Counted from the stretch's first letter, positions 26,099 to 35,999 are shown. The stretch: 64,000 bases of DNA from Phycisphaerae bacterium (GCA_022072405.1 JAJVHX010000018.1:184694-248693), one strand, 5' to 3'. Notes: generated from the sequence alone by a model not told the origin. Translations and numbers: made by a program.

Positions 26099-27577
26099 TT
26101 ATCGCAGGTTGGTCCAGACGGTTTTAACCTCGGTGTAGGCGTAGACCGAATCGACGCCCAGTTCCCGGCCCATACCCGAATACTTGTAACCGCCGAAAGG
26201 CGCTGCCGAATCAAACGTGTTATAACAATTGATCCACACCGTGCCCGCGCGAACTTCGTTGGCGATCCGGTGGGCCTTACTGATATCGCGCGTCCAGACC
26301 GCCGCCGCTAGACCGAAAATCGTATCGTTGGCGACGCGCGTCACCTCCTGCGGGTTCTTGAATTTCTGCACCGCGACGACCGGGCCGAAAATTTCTTCCT
26401 GCGCAATCCGCATCTTGTTATCCACCCCGGTGAAAATCGTCGGTTTGATGAAGTAACCCTTATCGCCGAAACGCTCGCCTCCGGCGACACATTGGGCCTC
26501 CTTTTTGCCGATCTCGATATAACTCATGATCCGATCAAACTGCTCTTTGCTCACCTGGGCCCCCTGTTCGGTCTTGGGATCAAAGGGATCGCCCAGCTTG
26601 CGGGCATTGGCGGCGGCAGCGAATTTTTCGACAAAGGCATCGTGGGCGCTCTCTTCCACCAGCAACCGGCTGCCCGCGCAGCACACTTCGCCCTGATTGA
26701 AGAATATCCCCGCCATCGCCCCCTTGACCGCCTGGTCCAGATCCGCGTCAGCGAAAACAATGTTCGGACTCTTGCCGCCCAGCTCGAAGCTGACGCGCTT
26801 GAGCGTCTGGGCGGCGTTGGCCATGATGATCTGGGCCGTCTTGTACTCTCCCGTAAAGGCGATCTTGTCCACGCCCGGATGCTTCACCAGCGCGTCACCC
26901 GCCGTCTCGCCAAATCCATTGACGATGTTCACCACGCCCGGCGGGAAACCTGCTTCGGTTATCAACTCACCCAGCCGCAGCGCCGTCAGCGGCGTCTGTT
27001 CTGCCGGCTTGAGCACCATGGTGTTGCCGGCCGCCAGCGCCGGACCCAGCTTCCACGCCGCCATCAGCAGCGGAAAATTCCAGGGAATAATCTGACCGAT
27101 CACGCCGATCGGCTCCCGCAGCGTGTAGCAGAACATCGTTCCCGGTTTGCCTTCAACCGGTATCACCTCGCCATGAATCTTATCCGCCAGGCTGGCATAA
27201 TACCGGAAACACTGCACCACCAGCGGCAGATCGGCATAACGCGTTTCGCTGATCGGTTTACCGTTATCCAGCGTCTCCAGCGCCGCCAGTTCATCCGCAT
27301 TTTTTTCGATCAGATCAGCCAGCTTATAGAGCAGCTCACCGCGTTTGCGCGAGCTGAATTTGGTCCGCCAGGGGCCGTCATCAAACGCCCGCCGCGCCGC
27401 CAGCACCGCCCGATCAATATCCTCCTTGCCGCCCTCCGCCACCCGGGCCACCACCTCGCCGGTTGCGGGATTCAGATTGTCGAACGTTTTCCCCGAGGCG
27501 CTGTCCACCCATTCGCCGTTGATAAGCAGTTTGGTTTGCCTGATTTTTACCGGTGCTTCTGTTGCGGTAGCGCTCAT
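26099..27577 (-). CDS. NAD(P)-dependent aldehyde dehydrogenase
   Basis: 492 residues, full ALDH length. The catalytic Glu lies in F-E-L-G-G-K-S-P-N and the catalytic Cys in [11 protein letters not shown]; the cofactor segment is F-T-G-E-Y. It most resembles the class 1/2 (retinal/betaine/phenylacetaldehyde) group rather than succinate-semialdehyde enzymes. A class III aminotransferase is encoded about 1 kb away on the same strand, so the two might act in sequence on an amino acid or polyamine derivative. That pairing is only positional, because the PTPS gene lies between them in the opposite direction. Confidence 0.92.
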   Translation of the reverse strand: MSATATEAPVKIRQTKLLINGEWVDSASGKTFDNLNPATGEVVARVAEGGKEDIDRAVLAARRAFDDGPWRTKFSSRKRGELLYKLADLIEKNADELAALETLDNGKPISETRYADLPLVVQCFRYYASLADKIHGEVIPVEGKPGTMFCYTLREPIGVIGQIIPWNFPLLMAAWKLGPALAAGNTMVLKPAEQTPLTALRLGELITEAGFPPGVVNIVNGFGETAGDALVKHPGVDKIAFTGEYKTAQIIMANAAQTLKRVSFELGGKSPNIVFADADLDQAVKGAMAGIFFNQGEVCCAGSRLLVEESAHDAFVEKFAAAANARKLGDPFDPKTEQGAQVSKEQFDRIMSYIEIGKKEAQCVAGGERFGDKGYFIKPTIFTGVDNKMRIAQEEIFGPVVAVQKFKNPQEVTRVANDTIFGLAAAVWTRDISKAHRIANEVRAGTVWINCYNTFDSAAPFGGYKYSGMGRELGVDSVYAYTEVKTVWTNLR

Positions 27578-27822
27578 GATTTACCTCATCTGTGAAATGA
27601 CCACGCCCCAAACAGACGACGCACAATCGCCTGCTGGTCTCTGGCGTAGTATGGGATAACTGAAAAATTCCGGCTCGACCGACTACTACAGATTAATTCA
27701 TTCACCTGCGGCGGGCAAGCGTTCCGCTGCCGAGCAACAACCCACTACTGCCAACTGCCGCCCGCGAGGTCCCGCGGCCCCACCCATCCTGATTTTGACT
27801 GGGCAGCGTATTCTAGCGCCGT

Positions 27823-27828
27823 TACAAT
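27823..27828 (+). promoter_or_regulatory. -10 box for PTPS gene, probably leaderless
   Basis: TACAAT ends 8 nt before ATG 27837. A TTGACT at 27795-27800 is 22 nt upstream, longer than the usual spacer. Confidence 0.4.
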
Positions 27829-27836
27829 CCACCATC

Positions 27837-28610
27837 ATGAAATTAATGCGTGAAGCCCGCTTATCCATCGGCCCCGCCCGAACCCAGCGAACCAATCCCT
27901 GGGCCGGCTGGCCTCCGGCTACCCACCTGGCGCCTTATATTACCCTGCAGGTTGTGGTCGAAGGCGAACCCGACCCTGCCAGTGGATATCTCTGCGATAT
28001 TCACGACATCGACGGAGTTCTCTTTGACTATGTACAGCCTCGACTCTTTGCCGAAACGCAGCGCGGGCCCTGCGCGGGAGAACACCTGCTCAGCAACACC
28101 TGGGGCATTGTCTCCCATCGCCTGCCGCCTGGCGTCCGCCTGCAGGAGCTGCACTTAGCCATCACCCCTTACCTGATTTATCATCATTACGCGGGAGCCG
28201 TTGGCATGATTTCCATCACCCAGTCATTCGAATTCGCCGCCGCCCATCGCCTCTATTGCTCCGATTACACCCCCGAGCAGAATCTTCAGGCCTTCGGCAA
28301 ATGTTCCAACCCCAATGGCCACGGCCATAATTATATTCTGGAGGTGACGCTGCGCGGTGAACCGGACCGCACCACGGGCCTGGTCTACGCCCTGCCGAAG
28401 TTCGAACAACTGGTGCATGATCTGGTGATCGATTCACTCGATCATAAACACCTCAATCTGGACTGCCCGGAATTTACCCGGCTCAATCCTTCAGTCGAGA
28501 ACATCACCCGCGTTATCTGGGATAAATTGCAGGGAAAATTTCACCCGGCGGTATTGGCTCAGGTGCGCGTCTGGGAAACCCCCAAAACCTACGCCCAGCT
28601 TAATGCCTGA
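27837..28610 (+). CDS. Tandem 6-pyruvoyl-tetrahydropterin synthase/QueD-like protein
   Basis: 257 residues, twice the usual length of about 120. The C-terminal half (126-257) is a complete PTPS/QueD domain with zinc histidines H137, H162 and H164, Cys156 in G-K-C-S-N-P-N-G-H-G-H-N-Y and D-H-K-H-L-N. The N-terminal half (about 35-118) follows the fold order (L-x-V-V-V-E-G, D-I-H-D-I-D-G, L-x-L-A-I-T-P-Y) but lacks the metal histidines. It therefore looks like an inactive partner domain. Expected role: 6-carboxy-tetrahydropterin synthesis for queuosine, or pterin synthesis. Its last 11 nt overlap the convergent aminotransferase gene. Confidence 0.82.
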   Translation: MKLMREARLSIGPARTQRTNPWAGWPPATHLAPYITLQVVVEGEPDPASGYLCDIHDIDGVLFDYVQPRLFAETQRGPCAGEHLLSNTWGIVSHRLPPGVRLQELHLAITPYLIYHHYAGAVGMISITQSFEFAAAHRLYCSDYTPEQNLQAFGKCSNPNGHGHNYILEVTLRGEPDRTTGLVYALPKFEQLVHDLVIDSLDHKHLNLDCPEFTRLNPSVENITRVIWDKLQGKFHPAVLAQVRVWETPKTYAQLNA

Positions 28611-29910
28611 TCACCGGCAACGCCGCCACCACCTGGTCAAGAATGTTCAGGCCGTTCCGTAGTTGCTCACGCGTAATGCACAGCGGCGGAATAATGCGGA
28701 TAGTCGCTTCCCCGCAGGGCAGCGTCAGCACACCGCGATTGAACAATTCGCGAACCACCCTGTTTCTCAACTCCGTACTGTATCTCGTCCGCTCCTGCCC
28801 CTCGACGATATCGACCGCCAGCATCAGCCCCCGTCCGCGCGGATTGGCTACATATCCATGCTGCTCGGCGATCTGATGCAACCGCGGCAACGCGATCCCC
28901 TCCAGCTCCGCGGCATTGGCCATGTACTCGCGCTCGATCACGTCGATGGTGGCCAGCGCCGCCGCACAACAGACCGGATTTCCGCCATAAGTGGTTCCAT
29001 GAGCCCCCGCCGTCCAGGTCATGACGCGTGCCTTGGTGATCAAGGCGCTGATCGGCATACCGCTGGCAATGCCCTTGGCGCTGCAGATCATGTCCGGAAC
29101 CACACCATCATGTTCGCAGGCCCACCATTTACCGGTTCGGCCCACCCCCGACTGGATTTCATCCGCCACCATCAGGATGCCGTGGCGGTCGCACAGTTCG
29201 CGGATCGCCTGCAGAAATCCCGGCGGGGCTACGCGATACCCGCCCTCACCCTGGATCGGTTCAATGAATATCGCCGCCACTTCATCCGGGGCCATCTGCT
29301 GCCGGAACAAGACATCGGCAATCCCGCGCACCTCGCCATAAGGCACGCTCGCCACCATCGGCAGCAGCGGCCCGAATTTCGCCTTCTGCACATATTTGGA
29401 GGCATTCAACGACAAAGCACCCAGCGTCCGCCCGTGGAACGCACCCTCAAACGACAGCAGATATTTCCGGCCGGTATGCCAGCGGGCCAGCTTCATCGCC
29501 GCTTCCACGGCTTCCGTACCGCTGTTACCCAGATAGACGCGCGTTTCTTCCGTCGCCCGCCAGGGGGCGATCGTGGCCAGTTTTTCGGCCAATTGCACCA
29601 TCGGCGAATAATAGTGCAACGCCCCGGCGATGTGGATCAACTCACCCGCTTGACGACTGATCGCCGCGACCACCTCCGGATGTGCATGGCCGGTCGAACA
29701 GACCGCAATCCCCGCGGCACAATCCAGGAATATATTACCATCCACATCCTCCACGATGGCTCCAGCCCCGCGCTGCACCACCAGCGGATAAACCCGACCG
29801 GCAGAGGGTGATATCACCGACTGATCGCGCCGAATCCAATCCGCCGCTTTCGGCCCGGGTAACGGGGTACGTATTAACGGCACATTCCGGTTATCGGTCC
29901 AGGTCGCCAT
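28600..29910 (-). CDS. Class III aminotransferase (GABA/ornithine type)
   Basis: 436 residues, PLP-dependent fold type I. Motifs include G-N-S-G-T-E-A-V-E-A-A-M-K, F-H-G-R-T-L-G, D-E-I-Q-S-G-V-G-R-T-G (PLP Asp) and C-S-A-K-G-I-A-S-G (Schiff-base Lys). Closest in style to GabT and to 4-aminobutyrate/acetylornithine-type enzymes; the exact substrate cannot be fixed. The neighbouring ALDH on the same strand suggests an amine-to-acid route. Confidence 0.9.
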   Translation of the reverse strand: MATWTDNRNVPLIRTPLPGPKAADWIRRDQSVISPSAGRVYPLVVQRGAGAIVEDVDGNIFLDCAAGIAVCSTGHAHPEVVAAISRQAGELIHIAGALHYYSPMVQLAEKLATIAPWRATEETRVYLGNSGTEAVEAAMKLARWHTGRKYLLSFEGAFHGRTLGALSLNASKYVQKAKFGPLLPMVASVPYGEVRGIADVLFRQQMAPDEVAAIFIEPIQGEGGYRVAPPGFLQAIRELCDRHGILMVADEIQSGVGRTGKWWACEHDGVVPDMICSAKGIASGMPISALITKARVMTWTAGAHGTTYGGNPVCCAAALATIDVIEREYMANAAELEGIALPRLHQIAEQHGYVANPRGRGLMLAVDIVEGQERTRYSTELRNRVVRELFNRGVLTLPCGEATIRIIPPLCITREQLRNGLNILDQVVAALPVIRH

Positions 29911-29939
29911 CGCTTATTCTCCCTCGTTGTAATAAACCC

Positions 29940-30348
29940 CTTAGAACGTGTGTGAGTAGGTTATCGTTGAGGGTTGGGAATAGCCTGTCTCGGCCAATTT
30001 CCTCGCGCCTGCTACTCAGCTAAGGTTCAGCGATCGGTGGACGAGTATATATAATCATCATGGCGACAGCGACCCGACGCAGAGTAGAACCGGAGCAGGG
30101 GCTGATGAACGGTTGACCAGCCGCTGGTGAACGATTGACCAGCCGCTAGTCAACGACTGACCAAAGGCTGGTGAACGATTGACCAGCCGCTGGTCGGTGA
30201 ACCACCGCTTGCGGAGTTCGTCTACAGCGGTGCCGGGACGACGATCCCTATTCCCACACCGCACCACCCTACGCCGTTGCGTCATGATCCACTTCATGAT
30301 TCATAGACGATAACTGGACCCTGGAACGCTTTTCACACACGCGCTAAG
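29940..30348 (-). mobile_element. MITE-like inverted-repeat element, copy 2
   Basis: 409 bp, the inverse of 14892-15240. Termini are CTTAGAACGTGTGTGA and, from the other end, CTTAGCGCGTGTGTGA. The size difference from copy 1 is due mainly to a tandem array of about four 22-bp units (GAACGATTGACCAGCCGCTG and variants, 30106-30200), where copy 1 has one. No open frame of interest. Confidence 0.75.
30106..30200. repeat. 22-bp tandem repeat inside element copy 2
   Basis: Four diverged units, each with the near-palindrome GACCAGCCGCTGGT or a variant of it. Confidence 0.7.
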
Positions 30349-30901
30349 GCATAATTCTGCGGAACATTATACTCGGCGTGCGGCTTTGGCGCTCACCCGA
30401 CAACATGCACACACTGTGCGGCCCCTTTGATATTAAAGCCCCACTTGCGAATTATAATTTAATGCGCGTCCGGCCCTCTCCGCCACTCGTGACCAGTTAA
30501 AATCAGGGCTTGATCCTCCACCAATATAATGATCTCTTATTAATACATAAAATGTCTCAAATCTTCTCTAATAAAATTTCCCTTCTGAAATATCGGGTGT
30601 ATAGTCTGAGTAAGTACAAATCTTACAGGGAATACTGGTGAATATTATTATGAATTTCGGGGCCCATTAAGACCTTGGGGCCGGTGTGCACATTGCGAAG
30701 GGTATACTCTGGGGGTCTTGCTGAAGCTTCGGTAAGGCTTTAATCCCGTCTCGTTGGTTTTTCTAACCCTGTTTGATGAATGATGATGTTCACACCGAGA
30801 GCGTTTCTCGGTGACGAAGCCGGTTCGTCCATTACGGCGACGACGAATTGGCGATGGGAAGGGGTGCGCGCCGTAATTGCTGTATACAAGGAGATGTATT
30901 A
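30349..30901. other. Intergenic region upstream of lipoprotein
   Basis: Low-GC in its centre (30440-30660), with promoter-like TATAGT near 30602. A hairpin GAGA-GCGTT-TCTC lies near 30800. No coding gene is supported, but the long leader before the AAGGAG site could hold an untranslated regulatory RNA. Confidence 0.4.
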
Positions 30902-31684
30902 ATGCTGACTTTGAGTTCACGATTAAAAATGCTGGCGTTGTGTTTCACTTTCTGTCTGCTCCCATTGGCAGGGTGTGACCAGGATGGCGAAGTCACCGTT
31001 ACCAATCCGGATGGTACTTCCGCCACTATCAAATGGCATTATTCTGATGGCAATGTCATCATCACCAAGAAAGAATGCGATGCACAAGGGCACTGTACAG
31101 AAACGACGGTTGTTATTCCGGCGGATCTATTCAAAGAACGTGAAAAAACCCTTCGGCAAATTCTGAAAGACTGCAAAGAGATGTTCAAGAATGACCCCGA
31201 AGGGTTTGTCAAATGCGTCAAGGAATTATGGCGCGAACTGCCCATACCCTGGCCGACCAATCCCACCAATCCGACTACTCCCACACAGAATCCGCCCACG
31301 GGTGGCATCGTTCCGAACGTGATCGATGTGAACCCCGGTGGTGTTGGCGGCGACGGTGAATTCGTCACGCTACCTCCTGGCGGCCGCGTTCTCAATGGTC
31401 GCCCGGTCATTAAACAGGTGGGGCCACCTCAGATGTGTACCCGGGAATACACTTCATTCAGCTATACCTTCTACGGCCAGACGGTCCTGGAAGGGCTGGA
31501 TGATGTCGCCGCTGAAATAAACTATTCGTCGGGAACGGCCATGCTCGCCGACCTCAACTCCGGTTTCACTGTTCAATTCGAAGATGACGGCGTGGATGGC
31601 ACCATTATTCTGCTGCCGCCTGTTGGTGAAGATACTTTCACCTTGGCATTGCCCTGTGAATTCTTTGACATGCTCGGACTGTAG
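30902..31684 (+). CDS. Lipoprotein with Pro/Thr/Asn linker, unknown function
   Basis: 260 residues. Signal with L-A-G-C (Cys25), a short beta-like domain (30-75) with a Cys pair, a charged helical segment rich in Lys/Glu and Cys (about 78-115), a Pro-Thr-Asn linker (118-140) and a C-terminal beta domain. AAGGAG 8 nt upstream of ATG 30902. No family is recognised. Confidence 0.8.
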   Translation: MLTLSSRLKMLALCFTFCLLPLAGCDQDGEVTVTNPDGTSATIKWHYSDGNVIITKKECDAQGHCTETTVVIPADLFKEREKTLRQILKDCKEMFKNDPEGFVKCVKELWRELPIPWPTNPTNPTTPTQNPPTGGIVPNVIDVNPGGVGGDGEFVTLPPGGRVLNGRPVIKQVGPPQMCTREYTSFSYTFYGQTVLEGLDDVAAEINYSSGTAMLADLNSGFTVQFEDDGVDGTIILLPPVGEDTFTLALPCEFFDMLGL

Positions 31685-31710
31685 CCTTCCGCAGTGGTCA
31701 CACTATAAAG

Positions 31711-31741
31711 TCCGGTCGGAATATTCCGGCCGGATTTTTTT
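31711..31741 (+). terminator. Rho-independent terminator
   Basis: TCCGGTCGGAATATTCCGGC continues into CGGA and seven T residues, 27 nt after the lipoprotein stop. Confidence 0.85.
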
Positions 31742-31777
31742 ATTCCCTCTTCGCTGGACCCGCCCAAAGAAACCAAC

Positions 31778-32554
31778 TCACACCTTACGATGATCGGTCT
31801 CGACCACCTGCGTACCATCCGCCAACGTGCGGAAACGATAATCCCCGAACAGCGCCGGTGCTTCCTGCTGCATCACCCGGCAGACCGCCGCCGCCAGTTT
31901 GCGGATCTCCGTCTCCGCGTGTTCATTGCAGCGCAGTTCGATGAAGTGGCGCAGGGCCCGGGCATTGGCGGTGACAAAAATCTTCGTTTCCGTCGCATTG
32001 GGCAGCACGCTCCGCGCCGCCTGCCGGGCTATTTTCCGCCGCAGGGTTTTGTCCGGCTCGTCCGCCAGTTTGGCCGCCAACCCATCGACCAGCTTCATAT
32101 AGGCGGCATGGCACTCCTCGATCGCCGCCTGCCACACCGCATGCAGTTCGGGATCGTCGGCGATTACGTCCGGTTCCACATAATCGGTATCCGATTCATC
32201 CACATATCGCTGTGATAATTGTGAATAACCGAAGCCGGCCCGATGGCGGATCAGCTCATGCGTCAGGCTCCGCGACACCCCGGTAAACAGAAAATTCCAC
32301 ACGGCGTGTTCCAGCACCGACCCGTGGGCCACTTCCATGATATGACCGAGATATGCGGCGTTGCCTCCCGGGCGCGGCTTGGCAAAACTCATATAACAGA
32401 TCCGCCCCGCCACCTCGCACAGCTTCTGCCCTGCCACCTCAGTGTCGGTCGTCCATTGCTCGACCCCGTGATCCGCCAGAAACCGCTCCAGCTCCTCATC
32501 GTTGATCGTCTGCCGACCCACCACATACACCTGCGGTTCGCGTATGATTCGCAT
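31778..32554 (-). CDS. thyX: FAD-dependent thymidylate synthase
   Basis: 258 residues from ATG 32554 (GGGAG 7 nt upstream); the frame extends further upstream but without family similarity. ThyX makes dTMP from dUMP using methylene-tetrahydrofolate and reduced FAD. The ThyX motif is R-H-R-A-G-F-G-Y-S-Q-L-S-Q-R-Y, and E-H-A-V-W-N-F and N-A-R-A-L-R-H-F-I-E-L-R are present. No thyA is seen in the window. Divergent from the phosphodiesterase-like gene. Confidence 0.95.
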   Translation of the reverse strand: MRIIREPQVYVVGRQTINDEELERFLADHGVEQWTTDTEVAGQKLCEVAGRICYMSFAKPRPGGNAAYLGHIMEVAHGSVLEHAVWNFLFTGVSRSLTHELIRHRAGFGYSQLSQRYVDESDTDYVEPDVIADDPELHAVWQAAIEECHAAYMKLVDGLAAKLADEPDKTLRRKIARQAARSVLPNATETKIFVTANARALRHFIELRCNEHAETEIRKLAAAVCRVMQQEAPALFGDYRFRTLADGTQVVETDHRKV

Positions 32555-32672
32555 CACCTGACTCCCAACATCACCGGATTGAAGTGGCGCTGCCTGCTTC
32601 ATCGACCCGTACCATGTTGCACTAATCCACCGCTGATTGCAATTTTTCCGTCGAAATTCTAGCATACTCCGC

Positions 32673-34370
32673 ATGTCGTTGTCGGCGAATAATTCGGCTG
32701 CTGCACGTCTGTTGCTCATCGGTCTGGACGGGGCGACCTGGAATATTTTGCGGCCCATGATGCAGCAAGGCCGCATGCCTCATCTGCAAGCCCTGCTGGA
32801 GCGCGGGTCACATGGCGTGCTGATGTCCACCATACCGCCGATCACCCCCGCCGCCTGGACGACCTTCATGACCGGCCAAGGCCCCGGCCGCCACGGCATC
32901 CTCGATTTTGAACGCTATAACCCCACGACTCACGAACTGCGCTTCAACAGCACCTACGAAATCCGCCAGCGTACGATCTGGCAGATGCTCAGCGACGCCG
33001 GCCGGCGGGTGGGCGTCATCCAGGTGCCCATGACCTACCCGCCCAAAAAGGTGAATGGTTTTCTGATCAGCGGCTTTGATACGCCGGGCACCGATGTGCC
33101 CTTTACCTGGCCACCGGAATTGAAGGATGAGCTGCTGCAGCGCTGGCCGGAATTCAGCTTCAAAACCACCTGGCAGCGCAGAATGCTGGGTGGATTATCT
33201 ATTTACCGTGAAAACCTTGACTACATCAACCGCAGCTTTGATCTCGGCGTCGAGCTGACCCACCACTTCGGCGAGAAATATGGCTGGGATGTGTTAATGG
33301 TGATGTACAAGCTGGTCGACAATCTGCAGCATAAAGTGTGGAAACATCTCGACCCGCGGCTGGCCGGTCTCCAGCCGGATCGCGCCGAACTGGCCGCCGG
33401 ATGTTTCGCCCATCTCGACCAGGCGCTCGGCCAATTGTTCGATTATGCGAAGCAGCATGACGCCGGTGTGATGATCATGTCCGATCATGGCCACGGCGCC
33501 CTCGACGGTAAAATACAAGCCAACCAGCTGCTGGTCGAACTCGGCCACCTCACCCTCGACACCGCCCGCCAGACCCGCAACCGCAGCCGGCAGATTCTCC
33601 GCCGCTGGCTGGGCCGCAAACGCGAAAAATTCTCTGAAACTTACGGCATCGATCAGGACCTCGCCGTGGACTGGTCCCGCACCCGGGCCTTTATCGCCCA
33701 CGCGGGGATGTGTGGCTTCCTCTATATCAATCTGCGCGGCCGCCAGCCGCAGGGTGTCGTCGAACCGCGCGATTACGAAGCCCTGCGCAACGATATCATC
33801 GCCCAACTCTGTGATTTCAACGTGGACGTTCCCGCAGATGTGCAGCAGCGCTATACGCGTACCGCGCCCGGCTTCCAGCCGATAGGCGACGAACCGCTCG
33901 CACCGCCGCGCGTCAAAATTTTTGAAGCCATATACAAACCGGAAGAACTCTATCACTGCCGGCGTGAAGATCAGCCCTGGCTGCCCGACCTGATGCTGGT
34001 GCCGGCGCCAGGTCTATCGGTGATCCGCAAGATTCGGGGTGGTGACGCAGTGCGCTGGGTACCGTGGCGCAAAATGGAGGGCACGCACCGCATGGAGGGA
34101 GTTTTCGCCGCCGCCGGTCCGCTCTTCCGACATCTGCCCAACACCCCTGCCACGCTCGCCGATCTGGCTCCCACCATTCTCGCCGCCCAGCAGTTGCCCA
34201 TTCCCGATAATCTCGACGGCCGCGTACTGACCGATATCTTCCGAACCACACTTGCTCTTCAATACGAATCCGCGACCGCTCACGTTCACCAAGCCGCCGA
34301 GGACATCTTCTCTGAAGACGAAAAAAAGGCGCTGCTGGCTCGACTCTCCGATCTCGGCTACCTCGAATAA
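32673..34370 (+). CDS. Alkaline phosphatase superfamily phosphodiesterase-like protein
   Basis: 565 residues. The N-terminus L-L-L-I-G-L-D-G-A-T-W holds the first metal Asp, I-T-P-A-A-W-T-T-F-M-T-G the nucleophile Thr region, and M-S-D-H-G-H-G the metal Asp/His pair, as in type I phosphodiesterase/nucleotide pyrophosphatases. There is no signal peptide, so it is probably cytoplasmic. Such predicted phosphodiesterases are common in environmental bacteria; substrate unknown. Confidence 0.85.
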   Translation: MSLSANNSAAARLLLIGLDGATWNILRPMMQQGRMPHLQALLERGSHGVLMSTIPPITPAAWTTFMTGQGPGRHGILDFERYNPTTHELRFNSTYEIRQRTIWQMLSDAGRRVGVIQVPMTYPPKKVNGFLISGFDTPGTDVPFTWPPELKDELLQRWPEFSFKTTWQRRMLGGLSIYRENLDYINRSFDLGVELTHHFGEKYGWDVLMVMYKLVDNLQHKVWKHLDPRLAGLQPDRAELAAGCFAHLDQALGQLFDYAKQHDAGVMIMSDHGHGALDGKIQANQLLVELGHLTLDTARQTRNRSRQILRRWLGRKREKFSETYGIDQDLAVDWSRTRAFIAHAGMCGFLYINLRGRQPQGVVEPRDYEALRNDIIAQLCDFNVDVPADVQQRYTRTAPGFQPIGDEPLAPPRVKIFEAIYKPEELYHCRREDQPWLPDLMLVPAPGLSVIRKIRGGDAVRWVPWRKMEGTHRMEGVFAAAGPLFRHLPNTPATLADLAPTILAAQQLPIPDNLDGRVLTDIFRTTLALQYESATAHVHQAAEDIFSEDEKKALLARLSDLGYLE

Positions 34371-34420
34371 TCGTTAAATGGAATTGAACGTAACCTGGAT
34401 CTGATATCAACTTTCAAAGG

Positions 34421-34442
34421 ATCGAAGGCTTTAGCCTGCACG
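34421..34442 (+). repeat. REP-like palindrome (copy D, partial)
   Basis: ATCGAAGGCTTTAGCCTGCA, a degenerate copy that keeps AGGC-TTTA-GCCT. Confidence 0.45.
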
Positions 34443-34496
34443 TTGCCGGTACTTCGTGACCACGGCTGCATGAGGCGTGCGCGTATTGCAAGTACG

Positions 34497-35996
34497 TTAC
34501 TGCCCCGCATCATCCACGGTTGGCCCCAGGGTCGGCTGAGATGCCGGCTGCTGGTTGCTGCGCAACGCGGCGCGGGCGATGGTCAACCAGAAATCATCCA
34601 TGCCGCGGGCCAGCGCATCCACCGGCCGTCCATTCAGATAGAGCGTCGGCGTCGAGCGCACTCCAATCTGTCGCGCTAATTCAATATCACCCAGCACGAT
34701 CTGACGCACTTCCTCACCTGCGAAATCAATCCGGAACCGCGCCACATCCAGCCCCGCACGACTAGCCAGCTTTTCCCAATCGGCCGGCTCCCAGCGCCGC
34801 TTGTTCAACTCCTCATTCATCGACGGAGTGGCGATCAGATCATGCATCGCCAGATAACCCTTCGAGCCTTGCTGCAAACGCGCCGCCTCCACCGCATAAG
34901 CAGCATCACAGGCATTGGGGTGCAGGTTCCGCTTGCTCTTCACATTGCAGTCGGTGCAGATCGGGAAATGTCGAAATGTCACCCGCAACTGATCCTTGAA
35001 CATCGGCTGCAGTTTCTCTTTCAGCTGCATTTCGAAGCGAATGCATACCGGGCATTGCAGATCGGTGAACATGACCAGCTCGAGGCGAGCCTGCGGTGAG
35101 CCGATCGACACCTGCGTAGGCCGCGGCGGAATATTGACCGGCTCCGCCGTCTGATATGATCGCCAGACAAACTGCAACGTGCTTTGCTGCTGCATCAACA
35201 ACTGGGCCCGCTCAAGCTGCCCGTCGCGATAGATAAAGGAACTCGCCATTATTGCTGCCGGCAGGGTCACCCCGGCCACCACCAGCTTCCAGAAAGACAC
35301 CCCGCCTCGCCCGTATCCAACTCCACGGGATTCTCCTGCCGGGATTTCCGAACCGCGGGTTTCTGCTCGCGCAGATTGGCTGACACCACCATCACCCACT
35401 CGCTCACGCCGCAAAGGCCACAACAGCACCAGCAGTACAAATATGCACAAGTCCACGACATGCAAGCGCATACAGATCGGGCACCATTTATCCTGGTCCG
35501 CCATCACCCAGATAAAATATACCGCGGCGATCAGACTGCAGAACGCCGCAAACAGCGGGACCAGCAACCACCCGCGCGTGTGCCGTTCAGGAACCCCCAC
35601 AAAGAAAAACCAGCCGAACAGGAAGAAATAAAAAATCATGGCTAGCTGCGCGACCGGCACCTTATAGGGCGAAAACCAAGCAGTGGTCGCGCGTTCTTCA
35701 ATCTCCCCGACTTCATTCTTGACAAATTCATGAGTGGTTTTCGGCCAGAACAGGATGACGTAACCATATTGCGGGTCGGTCACTACCTGGCGGCAATCAA
35801 CCGTATCTTTCTGGCCCGGCTCCGGATCATCGCCGCTGCAGACCTCACCCCAGTAGCTGTTCTTCTCCGCCGCCTGAGCATTGGAGCTGGTAATCGGCGC
35901 ATGCAGTTGCATCAGATAACTGCACATCGACAACGCCACCCCGCAGAGCAGCCAGATCAAAGCAATAATAATGAGCGACGTCCGCCTGCCGAACAT
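34497..35996 (-). CDS. VKOR-DsbA fusion (periplasmic disulfide formation)
   Basis: 499 residues. Residues 1-200 are a vitamin K epoxide reductase-like domain: four or five membrane helices, a loop cysteine pair (Cys53, Cys68) and the quinone-site C-P-I-C (172-175). After a linker (about 200-230) and an extra membrane segment (about 236-254) comes a DsbA/thioredoxin domain with C-P-V-C (315-318). It also has R-S-T-P-T-L-Y-L-N-G (cis-Pro), and further cysteines in I-C-T-D-C and N-A-C-D. The fusion would pass electrons from substrate thiols to quinone, replacing DsbA plus DsbB. It starts 3 nt after the upstream membrane gene, so they are one operon. Many secreted Cys-containing proteins in the window could be clients. 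Confidence 0.88.
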   Translation of the reverse strand: MFGRRTSLIIIALIWLLCGVALSMCSYLMQLHAPITSSNAQAAEKNSYWGEVCSGDDPEPGQKDTVDCRQVVTDPQYGYVILFWPKTTHEFVKNEVGEIEERATTAWFSPYKVPVAQLAMIFYFFLFGWFFFVGVPERHTRGWLLVPLFAAFCSLIAAVYFIWVMADQDKWCPICMRLHVVDLCIFVLLVLLWPLRRERVGDGGVSQSARAETRGSEIPAGESRGVGYGRGGVSFWKLVVAGVTLPAAIMASSFIYRDGQLERAQLLMQQQSTLQFVWRSYQTAEPVNIPPRPTQVSIGSPQARLELVMFTDLQCPVCIRFEMQLKEKLQPMFKDQLRVTFRHFPICTDCNVKSKRNLHPNACDAAYAVEAARLQQGSKGYLAMHDLIATPSMNEELNKRRWEPADWEKLASRAGLDVARFRIDFAGEEVRQIVLGDIELARQIGVRSTPTLYLNGRPVDALARGMDDFWLTIARAALRSNQQPASQPTLGPTVDDAGQ

Positions 35997-35999
35997 GAC

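Noticed and set aside
26492..27595. 367-codon frame on the plus strand
   Set aside because: Antisense to the aldehyde dehydrogenase.
28663..29811. 382-codon frame on the plus strand
   Set aside because: Antisense to the class III aminotransferase; Arg/His/Gln-rich with no family similarity.
30648..30920. 90-codon minus-strand frame upstream of the lipoprotein
   Set aside because: Arg/Ser-rich, overlaps the lipoprotein ribosome site and start, no start signals.
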